Source: CAINVV01 sp037129695
Lineage (GTDB): Bacteria > Bacteroidota > Bacteroidia > Bacteroidales > Prolixibacteraceae
Assembly: GCA_037129695.1 (NCBI GenBank)
Contig: JBAXUL010000003.1
Span: 23,573-87,572 of the forward strand
Reading direction: 5' to 3'
DNA: 64,000 nucleotides
The position numbers and the translations under genes were made by a program. The notes beneath the pieces were generated by a model. It saw only the letters and a program-made list of their open reading frames with translations, searched no databases and was not told the DNA's origin. Position 1 is the stretch's first letter; every line of letters starts with the position of its first letter. This document shows positions 34,984 to 44,304 of the stretch, in pieces.

Positions 34984-36531
34984 CTATTTTAATTCTTCAA
35001 GCATCGCCTTGATATTCCTGTGAATGGTAGGGGCAGTTTCGGGTCCCAGAGAATTGACTTCCCCGTAAGGGCCGCTATCTCTTCCATAAGTGAAAGGTGC
35101 CTTTTCGTCCCACTGGCTTTTAGGAACAATGTATCCGATTTCATCGTTGGCAAGTCCCAACATGAATTTATATTTGCCCGGCATAAGATCCCTGATGGCC
35201 GGAACCTCCACAGGGGCAATGGCATAATCCTGACCTACAGGCGTTTCAACCCCGCCATTTAGAATTTCGGGATACAATTCTCCCGGAATTGTAACAAAGG
35301 ATATCGGTCCGATTTTTACCACAGATAGTTCCGATTTCATGTTCATCCATCCGGTCATGCCTCTTTTCATCAAACCAGTAGCGGCTGCCAGTTTGAACAT
35401 GGTGTTTTTGAGTGGAATGGGCAGTGTTCTGGCAATAATTGAGATCGAAGCCGAGTCGATGATCTCCTCCGGTTGATCCATGGCAATAAGAGCTAAATTG
35501 GCCAGTTGTTTCCCTTGTGCTGCTGCTTTTTCGAATGTCGGAGCTTTGAATTCTTCTCCGGAGAACGGATCTTTGATGGTAAGCCGGGGATGTGTGGTCA
35601 TCAGTCCACCCACGCAAGCGTTTGCATAAATTGCAACTCCGCCGACACCTGGTTTCATCAGGCTGTCTTTGTTGTATACCCCCTTCTCGATTCCTTCACG
35701 CACGTAATGCGGAAAATCGGAAGAGACCAGCAAATTGTCACTCCAGAGTGTTTCAGGATGGTCACCCCATGAAATTAAGGTTCCCAGTGTTTTGTTGGTT
35801 TCCTTGTCGAGTACCTGGATGATTCGAAGACCAGAATCAAATACATCAGGTTTTCTGGTATCGATCACCAAAGGCACTGCTCCTGTCAAATCCTGAGAAA
35901 CAGAAAGACGTGCAGGCCTTAAATTTTTCGCTGCCGCATCGATTGCTTTGGCCGCCTGTGATTTGACATATTCCATGTGAGCCGGATTAACGCCTGTACT
36001 GAACGGACTCTTTCCCCAGAGGCCCAGCAGGTCAGGTCCTTCGTGGGTATGGGTGGAAGAAACGATGGCATAGGTGATTCCAGATTCTTTGGAGATTTTG
36101 CCTCTCAGATCGATCACATCGTTGTTCATGAAGCCGATGGCATCGAGGACCACAATGGCCAGACGGGTTTTGCCGTCGTCAATGACCATGGCTCTGGCCC
36201 AAACATCATCATGAATGCCGTTAGCCGGCCTGTTGTTTCCAAAACCTGCTATCCAAACCGGATCAAATTTGCCGTTTCCATTGCCGTCAGTAAACGTTTC
36301 GCCCGGATCCATTTCTGCATTTTTATTTTTATCGTCCCAGCGGTCCGGAACTGCCGGAGTTATGGGCAAAGCACAAAATCCTGCAGAAAGTTGTGAGGAC
36401 GGATTGTTCAGGATTGTCAGATCCACTTTGTATTCAGGGTGTTTGTCCCTAAGGTTGTTTCCAAGCCAGATGAACAATGCAATAATTAATAGCAGCAAGA
36501 TCAAGCCTAAATACTTGAAAAACTTCTTCAT
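34984..36531 (-). CDS. Neutral ceramidase-like N-terminal domain protein, membrane-anchored
   Basis: A 515-residue protein with an N-terminal membrane anchor or signal (about 4-24) and the neutral/alkaline ceramidase-type domain, recognised by ITPAVPDRW, VLDAIGFMNNDV and SSTHTHEGPDLLG with likely zinc ligands His161 and His163. An insert at 66-91 (DDKNKNAEMDPGE, DGNGNGKFDP) looks like paired calcium-binding loops. Characterised relatives hydrolyse ceramide, but many bacterial members have unknown substrates. I set the start at 36531 because a -7 box at 36564-36571 excludes the upstream ATG at 36597. Single gene. Confidence 0.8.
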   Translation of the reverse strand: MKKFFKYLGLILLLLIIALFIWLGNNLRDKHPEYKVDLTILNNPSSQLSAGFCALPITPAVPDRWDDKNKNAEMDPGETFTDGNGNGKFDPVWIAGFGNNRPANGIHDDVWARAMVIDDGKTRLAIVVLDAIGFMNNDVIDLRGKISKESGITYAIVSSTHTHEGPDLLGLWGKSPFSTGVNPAHMEYVKSQAAKAIDAAAKNLRPARLSVSQDLTGAVPLVIDTRKPDVFDSGLRIIQVLDKETNKTLGTLISWGDHPETLWSDNLLVSSDFPHYVREGIEKGVYNKDSLMKPGVGGVAIYANACVGGLMTTHPRLTIKDPFSGEEFKAPTFEKAAAQGKQLANLALIAMDQPEEIIDSASISIIARTLPIPLKNTMFKLAAATGLMKRGMTGWMNMKSELSVVKIGPISFVTIPGELYPEILNGGVETPVGQDYAIAPVEVPAIRDLMPGKYKFMLGLANDEIGYIVPKSQWDEKAPFTYGRDSGPYGEVNSLGPETAPTIHRNIKAMLEELK

Positions 36532-36563
36532 GTTAATTGTTTTTAGTGATTTGATATTCGCTT

Positions 36564-36571
36564 CAAAGATA
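36564..36571 (-). promoter_or_regulatory. Predicted -7 element for the ceramidase-like gene
   Basis: The - strand reads TATCTTTG; the implied transcription start is about 25 nt before the ATG at 36531. This supports the shorter start for that gene. Confidence 0.45.
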
Positions 36572-36679
36572 ATCATCACATTGTTTAAGTGATTCATTTT
36601 CTACTTTGACCATAAAATTTTGATTTGTGAACTATCACATTGTAAATTTTGATACTTTTAATGTACTAAACTATTTTCC

Positions 36680-37264
36680 ATGCTCACTGACTCAACGATC
36701 TGGAATGATTTCAGGAACGGTAAGGGTTATGCACTTTCATATATCTACGGCAGCCAGATAGAACACTTGTACAGGTACGGGAGAAAATTCTCCAAGGATG
36801 AGGGTCTGATTCAAGATACCATCCAGGAGGTTTTTTTCCATCTTATCAGGAATCGTGCTACTCTGGGTGAGACGAACAACATCCGGTTTTATTTGATGTC
36901 GGCATTCAAACACAGGATTTTCAGAAGTATAAAAAATGGAAAGCATTTTGATGCAATGGATGAGGAGGGCTATTCCTCAGCATTGTCTATTACCTATTCC
37001 TATGAAGACGAATTGATCAGCAAAGAGATTGACGGGCAAAGAGTTGAGGCGATCAGAAATGTTTTGGGGAAAATCTCTCCCAAACAACGGGAAATTCTAT
37101 ATTACCGGTATACCTGTGATTACAGTTACGAGGAGATCTGTACCTTGATGTCCATCAAGTATGATTCGGCCAGGAAGATGGTTTTCAGAGCATTAACATC
37201 CATTCGGGAGCATTTGGATCATGCAGAAATTATTTTTCTTTTCATGATCTCCAAAAAATCATAA
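36680..37264 (+). CDS. ECF-type RNA polymerase sigma factor
   Basis: A 194-residue sigma-70 family protein with region 2 (LIQDTIQEVFFHLIRNRATLGETNNIRFYLMSAFKHRIF, about 48-90) and region 4 (ISPKQREILYYRYTCDYSYEEICTLMSIKYDSARKMVFRALTSIREHL, about 130-180). Regions 1.1 and 3 are absent, as in ECF sigmas. A FecR-type anti-sigma gene follows after 25 bp, then STN-type SusC and SusD. By analogy with FecIR-type cell-surface signalling, SusC substrate binding would signal through FecR to release this sigma factor and induce the locus. Confidence 0.93.
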   Translation: MLTDSTIWNDFRNGKGYALSYIYGSQIEHLYRYGRKFSKDEGLIQDTIQEVFFHLIRNRATLGETNNIRFYLMSAFKHRIFRSIKNGKHFDAMDEEGYSSALSITYSYEDELISKEIDGQRVEAIRNVLGKISPKQREILYYRYTCDYSYEEICTLMSIKYDSARKMVFRALTSIREHLDHAEIIFLFMISKKS

Positions 37265-37289
37265 AAATCTGTCCACAAAAATTGCCCTG

Positions 37290-38555
37290 ATGTCTTTTGT
37301 AGAAAAGACCAATACTCAATTTGTGGAAAAAAAATACCTTGATTATACGACGGAGGAGATGATGGATGACCGGAATTTTCTCATCTGGCTGAATCGTCAG
37401 TCAGAGAATTATGAATGGGATCAACTTGTACGTGATCATCCTCAATTTGCAAAGAAAGTCAATCAGGCCAGAGAGATGATTTTGCTATTGTCCGAGAACG
37501 AAGGGCATATTTCGCAAGATGATGTGAATTCTATTTGGGATAATATTTCCCAGTTTGAACAATCTTTCCAATCCCGGCGCGGAATGGTGGGTTCTCTTCC
37601 TCTTTTGAAATACGCTGCAGCCATCGGGCTTGTTCTGGCAACCTCCATGCTGGGATATTGGAAGTTGAAACAGCCAGACGCGTTTCATTTGTATGCTTTT
37701 CAAAGCAGAATCCCCTCTCAGCAATCACGGTTGATCCTGTCGTCGGGAGAGGAAATTGATTTAAAAAAGAACGAATCTACGATCAAAGTCAGTGCCCAGA
37801 ACAATGCTATCCGAATCAACAATGACAGTCTGATCAGACTTTCGAATAGTCCTGTAGATATTGAGAAAATTTCAATGAACCAGGTTGTTGTTCCTTTCGG
37901 AAAGAAATCAATTGTTGAACTGGCAGATGGTACCAAAGTTTGGTTGAATGCTGGAAGCAAGATGGCTTTTCCCGACAGGTTTACAGGATCAAAACGGGAA
38001 GTATTTCTGGAAGGAGAAGCCTATTTCAATGTTTCACCCGATAAGGAGAAGCCATTTTTTGTCAAAACAAAAGAGATTGTTATTGGGGTTCTGGGTACGA
38101 AGTTTAACGTGTCAGCCTACGAATCAGACAAGGATGTGATGACTGTATTGGTGGAAGGCAGGATTTCTATGAGAGAAAATAAGCAGATCAGTCTTTTTTC
38201 GAAAGAGATTATTTTGAATGGACATCAGCGCGCCCAGTTCAACAAATCAGATCTGACAACCAAAGTTGAAACCGAAGATCATCCTGAGATTTATACTGCC
38301 TGGACAGAAGGCTGGTTTCCTTTCTACAAGGAACCTTTGAGCAATGTTTTCAAAAAAGTGGAACGTTATTACAATGTTCAGTTTGAGTACAACGAACTTT
38401 TTCCTTCGGGAGATTTGATCAGTGGAAAACTGGATTTGAAAGAATCAATCGAAGAGGTGATGAAAGTGCTGGCGGATGTTGCAAAATTATCCTACAAAAT
38501 AGACCAGGAGAAAATATTTATCGAGCTAATTAAAGAAATGCCTATGAGGAAATGA
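37290..38555 (+). CDS. FecR-family anti-sigma factor
   Basis: A 421-residue inner-membrane protein: cytoplasmic N-terminal anti-sigma region (1-100), one membrane helix (about 103-124), a periplasmic FecR domain (about 195-290, VVVPFGKKSIVELADGTKVWLNAGSKMAFPDRF... type) and a C-terminal DUF4974/STN-like domain (about 345-415, ending AKLSYKIDQEKIFIELI). It would contact the STN domain of the adjacent SusC and hold the ECF sigma factor encoded 25 bp upstream. The pairing is typical of Bacteroidota nutrient-uptake loci. Confidence 0.92.
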   Translation: MSFVEKTNTQFVEKKYLDYTTEEMMDDRNFLIWLNRQSENYEWDQLVRDHPQFAKKVNQAREMILLLSENEGHISQDDVNSIWDNISQFEQSFQSRRGMVGSLPLLKYAAAIGLVLATSMLGYWKLKQPDAFHLYAFQSRIPSQQSRLILSSGEEIDLKKNESTIKVSAQNNAIRINNDSLIRLSNSPVDIEKISMNQVVVPFGKKSIVELADGTKVWLNAGSKMAFPDRFTGSKREVFLEGEAYFNVSPDKEKPFFVKTKEIVIGVLGTKFNVSAYESDKDVMTVLVEGRISMRENKQISLFSKEIILNGHQRAQFNKSDLTTKVETEDHPEIYTAWTEGWFPFYKEPLSNVFKKVERYYNVQFEYNELFPSGDLISGKLDLKESIEEVMKVLADVAKLSYKIDQEKIFIELIKEMPMRK

Positions 38556-38566
38556 TCAAAAAAGTT

Positions 38567-38598
38567 AGCCGGCGAGTCTGCCAACCCACCGGCTTTTG
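38567..38598 (+). terminator. Weak hairpin between fecR and susC (possible attenuator)
   Basis: 6-bp GC stem AGCCGG (38567-38572) with CCGGCT (38589-38594), a 16-bp loop, followed by TTTG. Short stem and incomplete T tract; it could lower read-through from the sigma/anti-sigma pair into susC. Confidence 0.35.
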
Positions 38599-38640
38599 TT
38601 ACAGTTCACCTAAATTGTTAAACGTTAACAGTACAAATCT

Positions 38641-41600
38641 ATGAAAAAAAATCAAGTTCATCAGTGTGCCCTACAGGAGGGCATGACCAAAATCTTGCTG
38701 AGAATGAAAATATTAACCGTTTTTATGCTCATTGCTGTTGCCACTGTTTCTGCAAAAAGCTATTCACAACAAACCAAGCTAAGTTTCAATTTAAATCAGA
38801 TAACAGTTGCTCAAGTATTTTCGGAGATCGAGAAAAACAGTGAGTTCATTTTACTATACAACGAAAAGACCCTTGATCTCAATCGAAGTGTATCGGTCAA
38901 TGTTGAAAACGAAGGGATCGAAAATATTCTGAGCCAATTGTTCGCTGACACGAAAAACCGGTTCAAAATATACGATCGTCAAATTGTGATTCTGGAGGCA
39001 GACGGCTCAGTCCCCAGCGGGATTAGTCCGGACGTTCCACAGCCTCAGCGAAAAGAGATTAAAGGGAAAATAACGGATGATACCAACCTTCCTCTGCCCG
39101 GGGTTTCCATCGTAATCAAGGGGACAACCATTGGTATAACGACTGATGTGAATGGTGAGTATACCCTGAAAGTTCCCCTGGATGCAAAGACCATGGTGGT
39201 CTCTTTTGTAGGAATGCAGACCCAGGAGGCGGATATCAGCCAAAAATCTGTGATCAACATATCTCTTGCTGCCATTTCAGTGGGTGTTAGTGATGTTGTG
39301 GTTACTGCGCTGGGTTTAAAAAGGGAGAAAAAGGCGCTTGGATATTCTGTTGGTGAAGTGAAGGGTGAGCGACTCACCGAGACACCGCAGGTCAACGTAT
39401 TGACAGGTCTGCAGGGTAAAGTTCCGGGAGTAAGAATATCCCAGATGAACGGAAATGTAGGAGCATCAGTCAACATCATCATCAGGGGTGCCAAATCTTT
39501 GAGTAATGACAATCAGCCTTTGTTTGTCATCGATGGAGTTCCGGTTTCCAACACTGCTACCAATTTGTACAACGGTGCCGATATGGGTAATGCGATCTCC
39601 GACCTGAACCCGGATGATGTGGAGAGCATATCCGTTCTGAAGGGAGCCAGTGCGGCAGCATTGTACGGTTCCAGAGCCGGGAACGGAGTGATTCTTATCA
39701 CCACCCGTTCGGGGGTAAAAGGGAAAAAAGGAGTTGGTGTTTCTGTCAATTCATCCATTGTATTTGATGTTCTCACGGATGTTTATCCCTACCAAACCAG
39801 ATTCGGAAGCGGAAAAGCCGGTGCACATATCCTTGAGCAGGCCGAAAATGAATCATGGGGTTCTCAGTTGGATGTAGGCGAGAAATGGGTCTTATGGAAT
39901 AGCAATGGAGCAGCGGTGCCGCTTGTTTCCTATTCCAACCGAATCCAGGATTTTATGAGGACAGGATACACCCTGACCAACAACGTTGCCGTTGATGGCA
40001 ACAACAAGAATGGTTACTTCAGGTTATCTGTCGGCGACATGCGGAACCTGGGAATGATTCCCAATACCAATTTGACAAGGAGTACCATCAACCTGAACGC
40101 ACAATATAAGTTAGCTGATAATCTATCTGTTACGGCGAATTTTAACTGGAATGAAACCGGTTCTGACAACCGGCCGAATGTAACAGGTGATGACCGGAAT
40201 GACGTGGTAAGAAGCCTTTACGAAAAGGGAGCCCAGGTGAATATCAAGGATCTTGTAAGTTACTGGACACCAGGGATGGAAGGCATACAGCAACTTGTCA
40301 ACGCATCTAAACAGAACAATGCCTATTTCGTGGCCAACGAAAATACCAACTCTTTCATGAGAGACAGGTTGATCACGAAAGTTCAGTTTGACTGGAACAT
40401 TACCAAAGATCTGAGCCTGATGGGTAGGTACTCAAGAGATGCCTACACAGAGGGAAGAGAAGGTAAAAGGGCCTTTAGTACGACAACCAATACCGTAGGA
40501 TATTTCAATGTTTATGATTTTTACAACAAAGAGAGCAACCTGGAAGTAAACCTGTCGTATAAAAAGAAGTTCAACAAAGATTGGAATTTCAGCGGCTTTT
40601 TGGCAGCGAACAACAGATATGTTTATGGTCGAGCCATAAGCAATACTGCCGCTTCGCTGGTTATTCCGCAGTTGTACACTATTTCGAACGGTGTGCCCGG
40701 CACCATCTCCTATGCCAACAACTGGTACAAAAAAGCCGTTTACAGTGCGTATGGAATGGCCTCCCTGGATTACAAGGGATATGCTTACCTGGATTTGACA
40801 GGTCGCAATGACTGGTCGAGTACATTACCTGTTGAAAACAGATCCTATTTCTATCCGTCTGCTTCATTAAGTTTGATTTTTTCTGAGATGTTTAAGATGC
40901 CGGAATGGTTTACCTATGCCAAATTAAGAGCCGGTAGCGCTCAATTGGGAAATGATACCGGACCTTACAATCTGGACCCTTCCTTTTCCATCGGGCCCGA
41001 CTGGGGCACAGCAAAAATGATGTTCATGGGAGGTAATCTGACCAACAATTTGCTCAAACCCGAAAGATCAACTTCCAACGAAATTGGTACAGATTTGAAA
41101 TTCCTGAAAAACAGATTGGGACTGGAAGCCACCTATTATGTTGTTCAGAACAAGAATCAGATTCTCAACATATCCTTGCCTATCGAATCAGGCGCTTCCT
41201 CTAAATCCATCAATTCAGGGAACATTGAGAGCCGGGGCTGGGAAATAAGTCTGACCTCTACGCCAGTTGTTACAAAGGACTTCAAATGGGACATGAATAT
41301 CAGTTTCACGAAAAACAAAACCCGTTTGGTCGAACTGGCAGAAGGTCTGACCAACATTGATTTCTATTCCATTGAGGGGGGGAACGGTGTAATCCGTACC
41401 AAAGTGGGGGAATACCTGGGAGATATCTGGGAGAAACCCATTTTGCGGGTAACCGATAAAACATCACCCTATTACAACTATCCGATTATCGCTTCGACCG
41501 GTAAATATCAAATGGATCAGGATCCGTCACACATGATCAAGATAGGTAACTCCAATCAGGATTTTATTCTTGGCATTCAGCCGACCTTTACCTACAAGGC

Positions 41601-42258
41601 ATTTTCGCTTTATGCCAATATCGAATGGAATCAGGGTGGGCAATTTTATTCCAATTCATGGATGTTCATGCAAAACAATGGTGTCAATGAAAGCTCTTTC
41701 AGTGGTGCTACCTACAACAAAAGCACCAGTATTGTCGATCAGATCAAGGCCAATCCGGATGCTTTCTTTGGAAATTGGGTAGGTGGACGTCTTCCCGAAT
41801 TGGGAGGTTTTGCCTGGCCAAATCCAGTACCTGTTACCAGATATGCCGATGCCAGTTTTAATCCCGGAGTGAGAGAGGTCGTAACTGCAGGTGTTAAATC
41901 CTATGTCGAGAATTTAGGTGCACCGGCAACAACTGTCTGGCTTGATCCTTTCAATGCCAACCAGGCATCTAACAGAGCCATTGTTGACAGAGCCATTTAT
42001 AGCTCAACCTACGTTAAATTAAGAGAAGTAACGCTTACTTACCATCTTCCCAAAAAATGGATGCAGAAAATCAATATCCAGAATTCATCTGTTTCCCTGG
42101 TTGCTTCCAACATGTTTGAATGGACAGAGGCGGGTATTCATATTGATCCGGAGAGGGCTTACCGAAATACGGGCAGCAGCTGGATACAGGGAGCTGAATA
42201 CTACAACATGATGCCCTGGACAGGTTCATTGGGATTTAAGTTAAACTTTGATTTTTAA
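38641..42258 (+). CDS. SusC/RagA-type TonB-dependent transporter with STN signalling domain
   Basis: A 1205-residue outer-membrane transporter. Order: extended N-terminus and signal peptide (to about 43), STN domain (47-118, LSFNLNQITVAQVFSEIEKNS), carboxypeptidase-regulatory-like beta domain (138-210, GKITDDTNLPLPGVSIVIKGTTIGITTDVNGEY), plug (from about 218, with VLKGASAAALYGSRAGNGVILITTRSG) and a 22-strand-type beta-barrel ending in aromatic F. The STN domain matches the upstream FecR and ECF sigma genes, so it is a transducer as well as a transporter. With SusD it should import a large ligand, possibly glycan-like; the ligand is not evident. Confidence 0.95.
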   Translation: MKKNQVHQCALQEGMTKILLRMKILTVFMLIAVATVSAKSYSQQTKLSFNLNQITVAQVFSEIEKNSEFILLYNEKTLDLNRSVSVNVENEGIENILSQLFADTKNRFKIYDRQIVILEADGSVPSGISPDVPQPQRKEIKGKITDDTNLPLPGVSIVIKGTTIGITTDVNGEYTLKVPLDAKTMVVSFVGMQTQEADISQKSVINISLAAISVGVSDVVVTALGLKREKKALGYSVGEVKGERLTETPQVNVLTGLQGKVPGVRISQMNGNVGASVNIIIRGAKSLSNDNQPLFVIDGVPVSNTATNLYNGADMGNAISDLNPDDVESISVLKGASAAALYGSRAGNGVILITTRSGVKGKKGVGVSVNSSIVFDVLTDVYPYQTRFGSGKAGAHILEQAENESWGSQLDVGEKWVLWNSNGAAVPLVSYSNRIQDFMRTGYTLTNNVAVDGNNKNGYFRLSVGDMRNLGMIPNTNLTRSTINLNAQYKLADNLSVTANFNWNETGSDNRPNVTGDDRNDVVRSLYEKGAQVNIKDLVSYWTPGMEGIQQLVNASKQNNAYFVANENTNSFMRDRLITKVQFDWNITKDLSLMGRYSRDAYTEGREGKRAFSTTTNTVGYFNVYDFYNKESNLEVNLSYKKKFNKDWNFSGFLAANNRYVYGRAISNTAASLVIPQLYTISNGVPGTISYANNWYKKAVYSAYGMASLDYKGYAYLDLTGRNDWSSTLPVENRSYFYPSASLSLIFSEMFKMPEWFTYAKLRAGSAQLGNDTGPYNLDPSFSIGPDWGTAKMMFMGGNLTNNLLKPERSTSNEIGTDLKFLKNRLGLEATYYVVQNKNQILNISLPIESGASSKSINSGNIESRGWEISLTSTPVVTKDFKWDMNISFTKNKTRLVELAEGLTNIDFYSIEGGNGVIRTKVGEYLGDIWEKPILRVTDKTSPYYNYPIIASTGKYQMDQDPSHMIKIGNSNQDFILGIQPTFTYKAFSLYANIEWNQGGQFYSNSWMFMQNNGVNESSFSGATYNKSTSIVDQIKANPDAFFGNWVGGRLPELGGFAWPNPVPVTRYADASFNPGVREVVTAGVKSYVENLGAPATTVWLDPFNANQASNRAIVDRAIYSSTYVKLREVTLTYHLPKKWMQKINIQNSSVSLVASNMFEWTEAGIHIDPERAYRNTGSSWIQGAEYYNMMPWTGSLGFKLNFDF

Positions 42259-42271
42259 AAGGAGATTTGCC

Positions 42272-43948
42272 ATGAAAGCTATAAAAATAATGACAGTTGT
42301 TGCGTTGGCATTGTTGTTTCAGTTGACATCCTGTATGGATCTTACTGAATTAAATGTTAATCCGAACAGTCCCACCAATGTTTCCTCCAATTATATCCTG
42401 ACCTATGTTTTAACCAATACTGCCAAGACCTACAAATCAATTGGAGATCATAAAACAGGAGTTGCGGGAGCATTGCAGTACAACCAGATGGGAACCAATG
42501 ATGGGATGCCTGAAGTGAACCAATACCTTTGGACCAGTGGCTCATGGGCGGGTTACTATGATATCTTAAGAAATGTCGAGATCATTCACGAGAAATCAAT
42601 CACGGAAAAGAACAAATTTTTTGAAGCGATCTCATTGACCATGAGGGCTTTTCTCTTTGGAACACTTACTGATCTCTTCGGTGATGTTCCTTATTCCGAA
42701 AGTCTTCAGGCTACTGAAGGTATTTACTTTGTAAAATATGATGATCAGAAGGAAATTTACAAAGGAATTCTGACAGATCTTAAAAATGCAGAGGCTATTC
42801 TTGGAGATGCATCCATTGCCAATCACAAGATTTCTCCAAGCGCTGATGTAATGTATGGAGGAGATCCGGTCAAATGGAGGAAGTTTGTCAATTCTCTTCG
42901 TTTAAGGTATTCCATGAGGTTACTCAGTAAGAAAGCGGACATGAGTGCCATTGGAGTTGATGTGGTATCGGAATTCAATTCGGCTTCCGCCCAGGCTTTT
43001 ACCTCCAATGGGGACAATGCAGTCGTGAATTACCTGGGAACAACCGCCAATAATTCTGCCAAAGGAGGATTGCTCAATACGTCCAACCCTGAATACCAGA
43101 CAAAGCCGTGTAAAACCCTTGTGGATAAGCTCAAAGCCTACAATGACCCAAGGTTGCACAGATGGGTAATTCCTGTTCAGAGCAAATGGGACTATGTAGC
43201 CACGGTATCATCCGACATCACGGTTAAGAATTGGTTTGGTGAGACTTTTACAGTAAAAATACTGCCTACTACGAATACCGCGCTTGACACCTCCTTGTAT
43301 GTCGGACTACCTGCAAATATTGCTCTTTTTGATGCACAATCCTACAACAAAGGAGCTGGTCCGGCATTTGCACAACCGGAAAGAAGTCCGTATATCTCCT
43401 ACCTTCATTCCAGATTCAGAGCCAACAGTGATACCTATCTGAAAATGGATTTAATGATGTACAGCGAAGTCGAATTTTTACTGGCTGAAGCTGCACTGGC
43501 AGGAGGATTTTCTGCTTCTGATCCTGAGACACATTATAAAAATGCCATCATTGCCTCATTCAACAGATGGGGAGTTACCGATGGATCCAACGGATTTAGT
43601 TTTGCCAGTTACTATGCAAATGCGAAAGTCAGTTATTCTGCGGCATCCAACAAGCTGGAGAGGATCATGGATCAGAAATGGATCTCTTCGTTTTTGACGG
43701 TTGAATCCTGGTTCGATTTTCGTCGCACGGGTTATCCCGTTCTGGTCACAGGACCGGTTACACAGTATGGAGCTGCTATGCCATTGCGCTTCATGTATCC
43801 GGTTCCTAGTCAGGATCCAAAATATCTGGTGAATTACAATGCTGCCGTCACCAAACTAGAATCAACCAGTTTTGTGCCGACCGGTCAGAGCAAAGACCAC
43901 ACCTATTCTAAAACATGGTTGCTGCAGGGTACGGGTAAACCCTATTAA
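42272..43948 (+). CDS. SusD/RagB-like surface lipoprotein (SusD-like_2 type)
   Basis: A 558-residue lipoprotein (lipobox LFQLTSC, Cys21) with the SusD-like_2 signature just after it (DLTELNVNPNSPTNVSSNYILTY) and helical TPR-like segments (AISLTMRAFLFGTLTDLFGDVPYSESLQ). It forms the lid of the SusC transporter on the cell surface. The start at 42272 has an AAAGGAG ribosome site inside the susC stop region; the in-frame ATG at 42248 would overlap susC. The ligand is unknown. A terminator follows. Confidence 0.93.
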   Translation: MKAIKIMTVVALALLFQLTSCMDLTELNVNPNSPTNVSSNYILTYVLTNTAKTYKSIGDHKTGVAGALQYNQMGTNDGMPEVNQYLWTSGSWAGYYDILRNVEIIHEKSITEKNKFFEAISLTMRAFLFGTLTDLFGDVPYSESLQATEGIYFVKYDDQKEIYKGILTDLKNAEAILGDASIANHKISPSADVMYGGDPVKWRKFVNSLRLRYSMRLLSKKADMSAIGVDVVSEFNSASAQAFTSNGDNAVVNYLGTTANNSAKGGLLNTSNPEYQTKPCKTLVDKLKAYNDPRLHRWVIPVQSKWDYVATVSSDITVKNWFGETFTVKILPTTNTALDTSLYVGLPANIALFDAQSYNKGAGPAFAQPERSPYISYLHSRFRANSDTYLKMDLMMYSEVEFLLAEAALAGGFSASDPETHYKNAIIASFNRWGVTDGSNGFSFASYYANAKVSYSAASNKLERIMDQKWISSFLTVESWFDFRRTGYPVLVTGPVTQYGAAMPLRFMYPVPSQDPKYLVNYNAAVTKLESTSFVPTGQSKDHTYSKTWLLQGTGKPY

Positions 43949-43989
43949 AACCAAAGTATCACGTTTTTTAGTTAATTGTTAATTGACAG

Positions 43990-44022
43990 GGTCGCTTTTC
44001 TTGTAAAAGCGGCCTTTGTTTT
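43990..44022 (+). terminator. Intrinsic terminator after susD
   Basis: CGCTTTT (43993-43999), 5-bp loop, AAAAGCG (44005-44011), then GCCTTTGTTTT. It ends the susC-susD transcript, so the downstream catabolic genes probably have their own promoter. Confidence 0.65.
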
Positions 44023-44098
44023 GACCATTTAACTGATTTCCTGTTTTGGGTAATCCGTTAAGGTTGATTGCCGACAACAATAGAAAGGAATAGTTTTG

Positions 44099-44245
44099 GC
44101 TTCTCATGGGTCGAAAATATTTTTTTTGATGGTGTAACAAAAATGGCATTGTTGCGTCTAATTCTGTAGCGTAGATTTTTACAAGACAGATTGAACAGAA
44201 TTAGTTACAAGGCTGCTTCCTTCCCCGGGAGCAGCCTTTGTTGTT
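44099..44245 (+). ncRNA. Candidate small structured RNA or structured leader between susD and the isomerase gene
   Basis: The 356-bp gap after susD has no gene. It holds a TAGTTTTG box at 44091-44098 with TTG about 21 bp upstream (44067-44069), a perfect 10-bp inverted repeat CTAATTCTGT (44158-44167) / ACAGAATTAG (44195-44204), then a 9-bp terminator-like stem AAGGCTGCT (44209-44217) / AGCAGCCTT (44230-44238) followed by TGTTGTT. Promoter, hairpin and terminator in that order suggest an RNA of about 140 nt. I recognise no known RNA family. Confidence 0.35.
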
Positions 44246-44304
44246 AAGGAGAAAAATAAAAGCTATTTTTACGAATCATCAAAAATCAGTAAATAAATAT
44301 AGCT

